Below, piece after piece: positions 23,480 through 36,200 of a stretch of DNA of 64,000 bases (its first letter is position 1; each line of letters opens with the position of its first letter). A program made the position numbers and the translations under genes. The notes beneath the pieces are model-generated. The model made no database searches and had not been told where the DNA came from. It saw only the letters and a program-made list of their open reading frames with translations. Location of the stretch: NCBI GenBank assembly GCA_951812925.1, contig OX638370.1, forward strand, positions 103,864,897 through 103,928,896. The letters run 5' to 3'. Source of the DNA: Calliopum simillimum. Its lineage: Eukaryota; Arthropoda; Insecta; Diptera; Lauxaniidae.

Positions 23480-24900
23480 TTTAAACCAGGTACACCTACT
23501 TTAGTACTTGAACTCCCTTCTACCATCACTAGCCTCTCCAGAGAAAGAACATCAGTTGTAATAAGTCAGGCTGAGATTCACAGTACCATACAAAAAGAAA
23601 TAAATTCGAAAAAGACTACTGGCCACGACTTACATAATTATTTCAAAAATGTTAATAGAACTTCCTTGTGTAGCTGTTACTTTCCTCACTCAATTATTTG
23701 ATGCGATACTCTTAAATGGATGCTTTCCTATGGAGTGGAAAAAATCACGATTGATAAGGGTACGTACTTAAACCCAGTAAGGAAAAAACTCTACCGTCCT
23801 CTTACAGACCTATAAGCTTGCTTTCGTGCTTGTCTAAGCTATTTGAGAAGTTACTGCTGTTGAAAGTTACTCCGCATCTTGTTGAGAGAAACATTATAAT
23901 ATGCCACCAGTTCGGCTTTCGTAGGAACCACGGAACGATAAAACAGGTGAATCGTTTAACTAATGATGAGATACGGATGGCTTTTGAGCTTAAAGAGTAC
24001 TGATCTACCATCTTTCTCGATATTGCCCAGGCATTTGACAAAGTTTGCAGAGGAGCACACTTTTTCTTAGTTTTTTTAAAATGTTTGAATTTTATCTCAA
24101 AAATCGTTAATTTCAAGTAAAATATGAGCCGATCAAAATGACAATGGTGCAACTCCAAAACGAAGCAAAAGTAATGTCATATAAATTATGTGCAATAATG
24201 ATCGGTTATTTGGGTGATATAATTTTTTTAACTTAATTTCAATAATTCCATATCATCAAGTAAATTTTTCGTGGAAACAGAAATCAATTTCATTCATCCT
24301 TAACAAAATGTCAGGCATTTAATATTATGACATTACTTTTGGAGTTGCACCATTGTCATTTTGAACGGCTCATATAAAGAGTTCACTTCAACGAAGTACC
24401 CAATCGAAGCAGGAGCTCCCCAAGAAAGTGTCATTGGTCCTACTTTGTACCTGATATATACTTCAGACATTCCAACAAGTCTTAGTTTATTGACGTCGAC
24501 GTTCGATGACGATACTGCTATCCTCAGTTGCAGAAAATGCCCAAACAGAGCATCTAAAATCTTAGAGGAACACTCAAAACTCGTATCACGATGGTTGTAC
24601 GACTGGCGTAACGAACAACATGTTACGTTTAACCTCAGAGCGGGTACATGCCCCCCAGTTACACTCAACAATGCTCTTATTCCTCAGGCAAATCAAGTTA
24701 TCTATCTCGGTATTCATCTGGATAGACGTCTGACGTGGATAAGGCACATTGAGACTAAGAGGACACATTTTAAGCTGAAAGCGTGCAGTCTACACTGGCT
24801 TATTAATTATCGTTCCCCGCTGAGCTTGGAATACAAAATACTCTCGTATAAAAGCATTTTGAAACCAATATGGACATTTGATATACATACATACATATTA
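23480..24900 (+). pseudogene. Jockey-clade LINE reverse transcriptase, dead, split by a MITE
   Basis: Successive pieces along the RT: AEIHSTIQKEINSKKTTGHD (about 23570), SCLSKLFEKLLLLKVTPHLV and QFGFRRNHGTIKQVNRLTND (23818-24003), FLDIAQAFDKV (about 24015-24047), FQVKY ending at 24125, then after an insertion KEFTSTKYPIEAGAPQESVI, TSTFDDDTAILSC and YLGIHLDRRLTWIRHI up to ILKPIWTF. The catalytic FADD/YADD box reads FDDD. Stops at 24001 and elsewhere and frameshifts at 23690-23815 show that it is dead. The end near 24900 is truncated. Confidence 0.9.
24125..24372. mobile_element. 248-bp Tc1/mariner-type MITE inside the jockey fragment
   Basis: The ends are inverted repeats: left TGAGCCGATCAAAATGACAA and, reverse-complemented, right TGAGCCGTTCAAAATGACAA, continuing through TGGTGCAACTCCAAAA. 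TA flanks both sides (24123-24124, 24373-24374). Leaving out the element and one TA makes the host RT frame run on (FQVKY to KEFTST), which fixes the boundaries. It has no ORF. Confidence 0.85.
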
Positions 24901-24964
24901 TATGGCACAGGAGAAAAAATTTTCAATAAAAAGAGGCGACCCTTTATTCTAAAAAAAAAAAAAT

Positions 24965-25500
24965 GATTTGTCATATCTCTGAAACTATTTGGCACAGGTG
25001 AATAAGATTTGATTTCAGATAAAGAGATGCGAACACCTGTGTCAAATATTTTCAGAGATTTGACAAATTTGTTATTTTTAGGAGGGGGCGTGGCCCCGCC
25101 CACTTTTTATTGAACATTTTTTCCCAGTGCCAGTTACATATGTACCGTATCTCATTCCCCTGAGCCAAATATTTCCAGATATACGACGAATTTCGAGTGG
25201 AGGGGCGTGACATCGCCCATTTTTTTATTGGATGCAATTTACTCAAGCATTTTTCATATGCATACCAAATCTCAATCACTTATGCCAAATAGTTTCAAAA
25301 GTAGGACTGATTCTTTCGATTAAGGCCCCATTTTTTCATATAAATAGCGTTTTTCCGATCTTCAACGGCCTGGGGGACCGGAGAAATATTTTCCAATCGG
25401 GAACAAAATTTTTATATATGATACTTACACCAATGGAAATCTTTTTAGCTCATGGGAGCAAGGTTTTTCTTATATTTAGTTGCGCGCACTAACGGTTCTT
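24965..25500 (+). repeat. Diverged tandem repeat with GGGGGCGTG core, locus 2
   Basis: At least three related units: GGAGGGGGCGTGGCCCCGCC at about 25080-25099, GGAGGGGCGTGACATCGCCC at 25200-25219, and the repeated ATGTACCGTATCTCATTCC / ATACCAAATCTCAATCACTT and CAAATATTTC(A/C)AGA words. Same family as 20990-21370. The palindromic core GTGGCCCCGCCCAC could form a short hairpin. Confidence 0.65.
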
Positions 25501-28500
25501 ATAATAGAGTAACTAAGCTCTCAAGTAAAGCAATGCGTGGGGATATTTTTCATAGATAGGGAAGTAGTTTCACGGAACATTGGTACATTAGCCACTCGGG
25601 GTCTAATAAACTAAACTTCATTTCGCAATGGCAAACTTTAGTGCATGTATAGTAAGCTCTCAAAATTTACATTTTATTATTTACTCAATAAAGACTTGGG
25701 TACTTTCAAAATTTAAATTGTAAAATTTTGCTTTAGAAAATGTTAACGCACATAATTTTTGAAACGCTGATCATTGCAATTTCTGAAAGTAAAAAGTCCT
25801 CTACACAAAGCATGACATTTTTACTTCCTTGACTTCTACGCTTTGTGACGACATTAACGAAATTTATACATCAAAATAGCGTAGCGTTTCTGTCGTTGGG
25901 AAGTCAACACACACAGGATGTCACATTGTACATTCCTGTGACGTAGCCTTTTGTTGTTGTTGTTGATGTATTGTAGCTCTTCTCTGCTTCTATCCCCCTT
26001 GAATGACTCGAATTCTATTTTTGGGTGCTTCCGCATGACATAGCAAATGCGTCAATCAGGATGTGTAAATGGTGGATGGATGGTATTTTGCACTCATTGC
26101 ACGAACAGAATCAGCAGCAGCAGTAGTTCCTCAATATTTTTACGATAAAGAACGATGAATATCACAAAATTTTATTATCCGAATATTTTGTGTCCTGTGT
26201 GCGCGCGCATCGTTGAATACGGAATGTTGATTTTTCTCTCTTTTTCGTATGTACATACTCGTATTTTTGAGATACACACACATAAAATATGTTGCATATC
26301 ATAAGGCGAATTGCCGAGTAATCCTACACTCGGTTACCATCATACCGTTAAAATATACATCAAATTTATTTGACACAAACAATACGTGAACCACACACAC
26401 ACTCGTACACATGTAAATCGAGCAGCACACAAGTTGTCAATATCAAGTGTCAACGCGTGCAAAAACGATCAAAACATTGAATCCTGTGTTGGGTTACTTC
26501 CGTTATGCGTATGCCGCCGCAGCAAACGACCTCATCTGGGTTGCCACTCTTCACCCCCTTAAGTAGAGTTGCACCCAAATCTCTCTCTCTATTGTTTCTG
26601 CTTAATACTTCGGTTTATGGTTGTGATGCTGTTTCTAGCCAGGAGGCAAGCATGTTTTTAATGGAATTACCACAATTTCGGAATTTTTGGCCCGCATGCA
26701 GTTGGACGTAGTCTCGCCATGCTTTAATCTGTGGGGGTAGTTTGGTATGTTTATTTTAATATAACAGAAATGTTTAGCTGAATTTCAGAAACAGTAAAAA
26801 ATTATTTTTAATATGCACGGTATGTGCACAGTTTGAATAAATTGAATTCAAATTTGTTATTTCCATGCAAGAGCCTGTTCGAAATAACCGAATTTGAAGT
26901 TTACTGCAAGAGCTGAATTAATCAGTTTGCTTTAGTTTTGTTTCTCAGTCCATGATTGAATAAATTTTCCCAAAAGTTACCATCCCTAAAATTCGTGCCG
27001 CTAATACATCGGCTGATGAATTCCCGTCCTAATAGAGAAAACACAAACTTTGTGGTTAAATTCGATTTTATTTACACTAAATAAATCGTCAAATGTAAGC
27101 TATACTAGACATCTAACTACTTATAGGATGATTATGAATATTATGGGCAAAATGCCACGGGCTTCCGGCCGGATGGGACCCTCAGTCCTAGAGAGCAGCG
27201 AGCATGAAAAAAAATTATCGAGATTTGAACAAGGAAAACTTCCGAATATATGTAGAAGATACTTTTAATCTGTCCAGTAGCTTCACTTTTGGTATTCTCA
27301 TACTTTCTACTATTTTGGTTTAAATTTAGATTTTTATAAGAAATTTGGTTTAAAAATAATACAATTTTGGTATAAAATAACTTAATGTGAGAAATTGGAA
27401 GCCATAAGATTATATCGAAATAAATTTGGAGATTGCTACAGAAAATTGTCTATCAGCCCTGAATTTCCTTGTCTGTGAAAGGTATAACGACATTCGGATG
27501 AAACTTGCAAGGATGAACGTCTCCGAAATCCAGAAAATTTGAACAAGCTGAATGTCTACTATCAGTTGTTGGACATTATCATCAATCAACTGAGATTGCG
27601 TTTCATTGGAATGAACAAAATTGTTTCGATCCAAAAACAAAACAAAAACAAAAATTGAATAAATACTTTGGAAATTTGTAGTCCAAATAAAGGTCTTTCG
27701 ACTATTAAATCGTTGTCACTATTCCAATTGATTCACAGAGATATTAACAATTTCAACTTATAATTTGGATAAAAATGAATACATATGAGTAGTAACTCTA
27801 GTTACAACTTATGTTATCTTTCAGGAACCAAATGTTCAATGAAAAAAATTGGTAACTTAACTTGCCAACTACCATTAAAAAATATTCTACGGACATTACG
27901 TTGGTATGTAGGACTTACAACCACTGGTTTTTAAACAAAAATGAACTAATAACTGTAAGTTAAGTTACCAAAGCAATTTGTTATTTTTGTCCCGTGAATA
28001 AGTTATCAACTTAAGTTGTCAAGTTTTTGCATGGAGACCTCACTAAAATATACTTAGGTTGTAACTTTAAAAATTGCTTCCAGCCCTTCAAATTTCAAGC
28101 TAGAGGAACCGAAATTTGACAAAAGATAGAGTCTAATACGCAGATTTCGAAAATCGTTGTCCAGTAAAAAGTTGGTAAATTGAGTTACAAACTTTTACGT
28201 TGGATGTATCGATATCTACCCATAAAAAAATCATTCAAATTGGATTAATGGTTCCCGAGTTATTCAGATTTTTATTATCCCGAACAACCCGAATTTCGAA
28301 AAAAATAAGTTTCGCAACACCTCAGAAGGCAACTTATCTAACCATTAAAAAATCTACCCAAATTAAATTAAATTTAATTAAATTTTCCGTTTTCGATTTT
28401 TCTGGGTTTAAGCCTCAAGAAGGGTAGTCAAAACGATTTTTTTTTTAAAGGCGGTGGCTTATTTTTTCCCCTGTTCAATTGCCTATAAACCCTATCATTG

Positions 28501-29921
28501 AAATCTTTCTACAATGCGTCCTCAAGCGGGTAAACAATTTTGATATAAAAAACACACTTTGGGATCACTGTGTGTCGTAAAGGGGAATTTTCTCAATGAT
28601 TCTTGCTCGACACCTCCATGTCACGTCATAAAGCAGTTGTCGGCACTGCATATTTTAGTTGAGCTCTTTCTTTTCTATCTATTTCTATCTATTTCTGTCT
28701 TTCTTTTTCTATCTCATATCCATCTAATATCACACATAAACTCTCGCTCTTAATTTTGCTGATCACTGTCATAAAGTGTTTGTATTTGGGCTACCTACGC
28801 TGAAATTGCACTGTACAACTCAATGGAAATTTTTAACTCGTCACTTCTGCTTCTTAGTTGTTTAGTTTATTTAGCTCAGCATATCCTAGCAAAAATATCA
28901 ACAATGAGGTGATAGCTCAGCATTCTCAACTTTTCTCAATATTTCTGTAGTGAAAGATTATGCCCGATTTGCATAAGATGGTAAATATACCTCATCTTAT
29001 ATTTTCTTTTGTTGTTTATCTTTATTTTTTAAGTTTTTTTATCATTATTTTTTTTTATTTTTTCTCACATTACGTAAACTTTTACTTCTTGCTGGCCTGA
29101 AAACTAAAAACTTTTTCCTTTTTTGACTTTAATTGCCGATTATGGGCGTTCGGAAATCTGAAATTGATATTTTTATAACGTTAGGATTCCGAGCCACTGT
29201 GCAAAAAATACTATTTTCAGGCATATGGGGCACTTTCTCTAAAATTTTCTAATAAAATTTAGTCAACAGACGAATATACCATGAAGTGGTGACAAAACCA
29301 ACACTAATGCTGATAATGGAGATAAAGTTAAAGTGCCACTTCACGGTTTGCATCACAAAAGATGAAAAAAAAAAAAGTGAAACAAAAGAGAGAGAAAATA
29401 CTGCGACTGACGTTTAGATGGATGGAGGAGTGCTGAAGTCACGCGGAAGTGTGCTATGGCACCGTCCGTCAGACAACGCGTCTGCTTGTCATTCATTTTT
29501 TTTTTTTGATGTTTTAAGGCACTAATTGTTGCATCATCGTTTATGTCATAATGCGTCTTAAATCTTCATTTCACGGATTGTGTTTGTTTTCGCTTTTGCT
29601 GACGAATTTCATTTCTTTCAGTGATTAACATATGCATCCATATTCAAGACTCTCAATGTATTGCCTGAGCATAGGCAAATAACTGTTTTATTGGGCTATT
29701 AATTATTTAGTCATTAAGTCAGTCAAGGAAATCACTACTGTGTGCATTTTATGAACCGATCATAAATGCGCCATTAATGTTGTGTGCTGTGTCAATTTTC
29801 GCGTATTAAATTCATTTTGTGTTTTATAAAAAATTTTATTGTGACTCTTTTACGATATATAATTTACGATGAAAAGATACATAAAGTTTGAAATTTATGT
29901 AAATTTCTTCTTTCATTACAG
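25501..29921. other. Gene-free stretch ending in a splice acceptor
   Basis: No coding exon. A 15-bp inverted pair GGTAACTTAACTT / AAGTTAAGTTACC lies at about 27851 and 27958. Microsatellites are limited to short CA and TTG runs. The stretch ends at a clean pyrimidine-rich acceptor (CTTCTTTCATTACAG, AG at 29920-29921), so most of it is probably intron 1 of Su(z)2. Confidence 0.5.
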
Positions 29922-30061
29922 AACAGAGTCGCCACATCAGATAACTCAGGTTTATGAAGTGTTTATTGAACGCATTAGAAGTCACCCAGAGGCTCAATTC
30001 ACAAATATACAGCTAAAAATATTGAGGAATTGAGGATATCGACAGAAACAATAAATTAAAA
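29922..30061 (+). other. Su(z)2 5' UTR part of the first coding exon, with a short uORF
   Basis: The exon starts after the acceptor AG at 29921. A 20-codon upstream ORF (ATG at 29954, stop at 30014-30016) is in the same frame as the main CDS but closes 45 bases before the main ATG, so it cannot extend the protein. The main ATG has an A-rich context with A at -3, as fly starts prefer. Confidence 0.65.
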
Positions 30062-30266
30062 ATGAATACTTTGAAAGACTCACGTAGCAATTGCAATATT
30101 AATTCAATGGAGCACAACAACACAAAAGCTTCATTAATGGCTGGTGCAATAAAGCAGCACCACCTTAAGCGTCTAGAGGTTAAAGAGTTCAACAATTTGA
30201 TTTCATGTTACTTATGCGGTGGGTACCTTATTAGCCCAACAACCGTTGATGACTGTATGCATTCAT
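30062..30266 (+). CDS. Su(z)2: Su(z)2 coding exon 1
   Basis: Encodes residues 1-68 plus one base of codon 69. It holds the first zinc-binding pair (CYLC), then C65 and H67 of the RING; the exon breaks between H67 and C70. Donor CAT|GTAAGT. The following intron is 1494 bp. Confidence 0.9.
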
Positions 30267-33200
30267 GTAAGTATCGTGCCATAGTGTATTTTTAATTTTT
30301 TTGAAAAGTAGACCGGACGCTAACCAGGCCTTTTTTCCCCCAAGCCTCGTACAGTCCTTACATATTTTACCCTTCTTTCTTAAAACCGTTTATGTTGGTT
30401 AGAAACCTGCTTATAACAAATCTGCAAAAAACGATGTTTTGAGGCATACTAAATGCTATATAGCACTTACAACAAGAAGTAAAATACATTTTTTTTTTAA
30501 TGAATTCGGAAACCCATAATTTGCCTCATTAAGCCAAACTTATACCATTTATCAACTAAAATCCTTGTTTACCAGACATTAAAGTTGGGGAATTTTCTAA
30601 CAATTAGGGATTTTATCATGTATATCATGATTAATCTCATTAACTAAACGATTCCACTCAAAAGTATCCAAAAAAAAAAACATCAAAAACTTGTTTATTG
30701 CATCTGATACTTTCGCGGTGCTTATTTTTGACCAGATATTCTTTATTTCTGATCATGATATGCTATTCTGCACTCTAAACATCAATCTTTTTCGACAATG
30801 TGAACCAACGATTATAACTTATGCTCTCAAATTGAACACTTAAAAAATTCATAACTTGATAACCGTAAAAGATATCACGATTTTGAAGGGCTGTGAATAA
30901 TTATAATATAATTTACTTTTTAAATAAAAATATTTAAAAAAAAAAAATAAAAGGGTGCACCAATCCCCTTTTTTTTCAAAAGCACATATCTTTCTGTACT
31001 TACCGTGAAAATTTCATTAAAATCGAATCAAAATCCTAGGAGCAATAAGTTTTCAAACTTGTGAGTATCTTAAAGTTGGATCGAACTTCATATGGCCGCC
31101 ATCTAGGATTTTTTCTGAATTTCGAGAAATCATTTTACCATTTTTACTAACTTTTCACCAATTTTCATAAAAATAAGAGAAGTCAACCCAAACCTTAATC
31201 GATTACGCAAAGATTGACCCATGTGCATTTTATTTTTTGAGTTATTTTTATGTAGAACGATGAAATTTTAAAATAAAGAAGTAAGTTTGGCTTTCAAAAA
31301 AACTTTGTCCGCCACTTGGTTGGAGTTTTGATCAATTACACATCGTGAGTTAAAATTCTAAAATTCCGGATATGTTTCTTTCGCTTAGCCAAAGCCTTTA
31401 TCGTCATTTTGCTAAACTGAATCCGGCACATGTGCGTGGGCTTTCAAACATGAGAGAGCATTAGCAGCAGCTTAGCGTGCTAGCTTGTTTTCAAGCAACA
31501 TCTGAGCCACAAAACGAGCACCAACTTTTTAAAATTGTGCGCAAAATCGCGAGCGCTCATTAGTATGCATCGTTGGCAACACCACAGTAGCCTTCAATGT
31601 CTGGACGGGAAGAACGTCGTTGTTGTGAACGTTGCTTACAAATATGTACGATACTCTGCTAATGGACTGACTCGCATACCTACTACACATTCTAAATTAT
31701 CAATCAATTTCAATAAAACTTAATTTGCAATTCTTTTTGTTTTTTTTTTTTTTGTTTCAGATTGTCGCAGCTGCATTGTACAGCACCTAAAAACTGACAA
31801 CTCTTGTCCCCAGTGCAAGGTGGGTAGTGGAGCTGGCGGAACATCGTCATCGGGGGCTGGTGGCAAGCATATAAGTAATGCGAATTTAAAGTAAGCAACA
31901 GCAACAACAACAATTGTTTCATTGTCATTGTGTGAAATCAATCTTTCTGACACTCTTTCAGGTCTGATGAGGCATTACGCCGTCTCGTTTTTAAGTTGGT
32001 ACCTGGACTATTTCAGCAGGAACGTGAGCGTATGCTAAAATTTTCAACGAGGCTACAAACTTCTAGAGAGAACTTACAGAAAACAACAGAACTAGCAAGT
32101 GATTCGGTAGTAATTGGGTGTGAGGTGGAAGATGAATATTTTTCGCCAACAGAGCCTATTAGGTAGGGTTCAAGAAGCGTTTGTTGTGTGCCGAAATTCT
32201 CTCATTGATTTTGTCTTGTGTCATTTGTTTTTCATTTATTTTCTGTGTAGTTTATCATTGGAATATCATCCTGTGCTGTTGGCTTCCTGCAGTAAAGATG
32301 AAATTCCGCCAGTGCGTTATCTATTGTGTCCTGCCGGTTTCATGATACATCATTTGAAACATTTCTTATGTTCTAAGTATGATATTGATCCGGAGAATAA
32401 ACAGGTGGAAATCGAAATCATATATGAAGGCGAAAACAAAGAGGAAGAGGTGTTGCCTGATGAATTTACGCTAATGGATGTTGGTTATTGTTATAACTGG
32501 AAAAGGGTAAGTTTTGAAGTCATTACAGCCACTTTTCGTATATTTTTATGTAATTTTTTATATAATGTAGAAATAAATGAATTTTGTAAAATAGAGACGT
32601 AGGTAGATTTTTTTTCGAGGAGGGTAGGGTGTCGATAAAATCTTTTGTTCTTTTGCATGTTGTCATACGTTTTTTTGCTAACCTACCTTGCCCCCACAAA
32701 AACGCCTCTGTTATAAAAATATACTAAAATATGTGCACAGTAAAAATTATAGTTTAATTTTAGCACCAAAAAGTATTTATATAGAATAATGACAAAAAGT
32801 GTTAATTTTAAACTATTTTGGAATAAATTTTATACTTTTCTGGTATAAATTTCAATTTTTTTTTGGAAGAAAATCGGGATTTATTACCAAAAAAGTTTAA
32901 AATCAATACTAAAGGGAATTAAAAAGTAAGAAAAGTAAACTTTAATTTTTTAGAGTGTGTATGGCACATCTAAAATGAATTTCCATAAGATATTTGCAAT
33001 CTTTTTGACCATTATCTTATTTTTCCTAGTACAATTTTGAGCTTTTTGGCTGGCTTTAGCTCCCACAGTCACCCCTTTTAAGCCACCACTGACTTTAGAT
33101 AAAATTATTTCGATCGTATATGTATATATTTACGAAAATTCTACGAGTTTATAATAAATTAACTTTATTTCCTCCACTCGAACTCTGCTTTCTTAACAGA

Positions 33201-36200
33201 TCGGTCCTATGCGCTTCACATACAGAATCCTTATTCATAGTGAAACAACACAAGATTTAGCTGAAATCCAATCAAACTACAAAACAAATCAAGATAAAGG
33301 TATCGTTACCACTAAGCAACATCGCAAGAAATCAACCTCGCTTGCAGATGATCAACAACCATCTAATGCAACCCAGAAATCCGTGCGTTTTACTGATGAC
33401 AAATTGAACTTCAATTCAAAATTGGACAATTCATTGCCTCCACCAATGACCTACACGGTTTTTAAGTCGAAAGCACAGGAGTATCGACTGGGTGCACATA
33501 ATAATAACAACAATAAAGCGAATGCCAGCAAATCAATTGAGAAGGAATTCGACGAACAGATGCTTAACGATGGCAATGGGCCAGTTAAAGTCATAATCGC
33601 AAGGAAACCTGCTGGTGGCGAAAATAAGAAAAATTCACCAAAACGCACACATTCCTTGGAAGAGGCTACATATACGGTGACTACCAATGATTTCAAGAGT
33701 CTGCGTAGTAATGATATACGCTATAGTGATTATACCGTAACTTCGACGACCAGTTCTTCGAGCAGTGTCGGGAAGAGCAAACAAAAACAAGCAAAAAATG
33801 CGGAACAGGAAAAATCGTCGAAAAGCCAAAAGCAGGCAAACGTTTCAAAATGTGACATTGTCGTGAGCATACCACAGTCACAGATTACGCAAGGAGTGAA
33901 TACGGCAGAAGAAAATGTTTCATTCTCTCAGCTAAAAACAGCTAACAAGAAATCTCCGCCACAAACTATGCATTCACCATCGGCTGTAAGCAAAACGAAG
34001 AATGTCCCGAAGCTTAAGATAGAACTTGGAAGTTTAAAAACCAAAATCACAATACCAAAACCAAAATCGGCCGGTGTATATGCGTGTGAAACTGAACACA
34101 AGAAGTCAAAACATCGCAAATTCTCTGTGGATGAATGCGGCGGCCCTACAGCGGACAAAGTGGATTTGGAAACATATGTTAAAAATATTGGTCTCAAGCC
34201 TATCGAAGTTGTAACGACGGTACCAACCGACATTGTCGAAACAGTCGAAAAAGGAAAATACAGTCCGGATGCTTCACCAATGTCATCCAGCTCATCGACC
34301 ACATCGTCGTCGAATGGTAATTTTGTTTTTACTACGAATGCGGAAATTTCCTCGTCTTCGCATAAAAAACGTAAAAAGAAACATTCCAGAGACTCGAAGG
34401 ACTCTAGTGGTAAGCGGCGTAAACTGCATGCTGAAATATCATCGCAACCTGCTGACGAAAGTCTAAAGATGAAGGTGAAAATCACAGCCTCACATAATCA
34501 CAAGCCACATAAAGTGGAAAGTCGAAAGTCGAGTTCCAGTAACGAAGAAGTAAAATCACTTGATGAAAAATTGCTCGATCATGGCAAAAACAAACTGGAA
34601 AAAGAGCTTGAAATCGTCAGTGATAAAGGTAGCGAGGGGAATCAATGCCACAACAACAATAACAACAACAAAGCCGGTGTCAATATATCAACGCTGAATC
34701 AAACACTTTCCGAGGAATCATCAAACATTAACAATCTAATGACAGGACATAAAAACACTTCATTCAGCGCAGATATGCCAAAAACAATTACAACTGTTCA
34801 TTCCAATGTCAGCGCTTTGAGTAAACCAATCGATCAGTTGACTTTGTCACCCAAGCTGTTGCTGCCGAAACCTCTTTCCAATATTAAAGACATCAAAATA
34901 CCATCGTCGCCACCATTGCCACCAAGTCTTTTTAAAACAACACCATTGACGTTGACAACATCAACACCGTCAACTTTAACAGCACCTGTCAAAATCTCGC
35001 CAAATCCTCCAACACCAAATTATCCGCCAATAAAACCAGCGCCAAAAGTGACTGCAAAACCTTCTTCTCCGGTTCAACCACCACAAACAACATCACTTTT
35101 AAAGCAGAGTGCTCTAGCAAAAGCGCAAAATTTCGTAGTTCCTAATCCGCCAACACGTACTATGCCTGGCACTCCAAAACTTTGTTCCCTTCCAACGTCA
35201 ATTGCCAGTTCAGCTAATAAGCATCTTAAACGTTCCGCATCTGTTGATGAGGCATATCAACAGCACCCAATGCCAAAGCATCAAACGGAAAAGCCAATGC
35301 GAAAGACTGCCTATGGAAGCCCGGTGGGAAACTTAGTGCGTCCAAATACCGGAAAATCAGGCTCTGAAAAGGCAACAACATTCTACTCCCCCATATCAAC
35401 CGCATATACAGCAGAGGCAAATAAACGCAAAATACTACCAATGAATCTACCGCCATCATCGGTTAGCGTTTCCAAATTAAGCGATGCCTTCTCCATCTAC
35501 TCCAATTCTCGCATACCAACACAACCAGCCTTAACTATCACCACACATCCAAAGCAGACAGCTGCTCAGCAGATGATTAATTTTTTACCCTATCCGCCGC
35601 TGACCAAACCGGCTTTGGAAATTGTGCGCATCACCTCGAACCAAGTGCCAGCAGATAAGTTACCTCTACCTCCGATCAGTCCTCCCAAGGCAATGCGATC
35701 GCCACAACCGCCAATTCCTTTGCTTAAAATAAAGAAACCTGGCCAACAGAATGCCTCCTCACCACCACTGCCTGCAACACCAGCAAGGTCTCCCCTCGGG
35801 TCAGCGAAAACTGGCAGCAGTTCCCAAGCATCGCCACCAGCTTTAATAAATATGCGCAATACGATACCATTAAGTGTTACCACTAAAGCAGCGGCAGCAG
35901 CTTCTAAGGAGAAAACATCGAGCCCGGAAGAGAGCAAACAAACAAATGGCAAGGTGACAGTTACAGCACCAGCATCAGCACAAGATAAACCAAAGGCCAG
36001 CTTGCGGGATTTTAGACCCACATCAAAAGATGGCAGTGTAGAGATACTTGACTTATCGTCTGCAAGCAAGCCCCCACATGACGTGCCAAAGACTCCAACA
36101 ACACCAACCATTGGCAATAGCTTAGAAGCAGCGCTTAACAAAATAAAGCAAAACATGACATCCAATACCGTATCGGATAGTCTGCAATCGAGCAAACTCA

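Noticed and set aside
32114..32602. 162-codon frame as an independent gene
   Set aside because: It is Su(z)2 exon 4 read through the introns on both sides; the spliced model explains its conserved part.
33928..34485. Minus-strand frames opposite the Su(z)2 last exon (also 35590-36378)
   Set aside because: Shadows of the Su(z)2 coding sequence, with no independent support.
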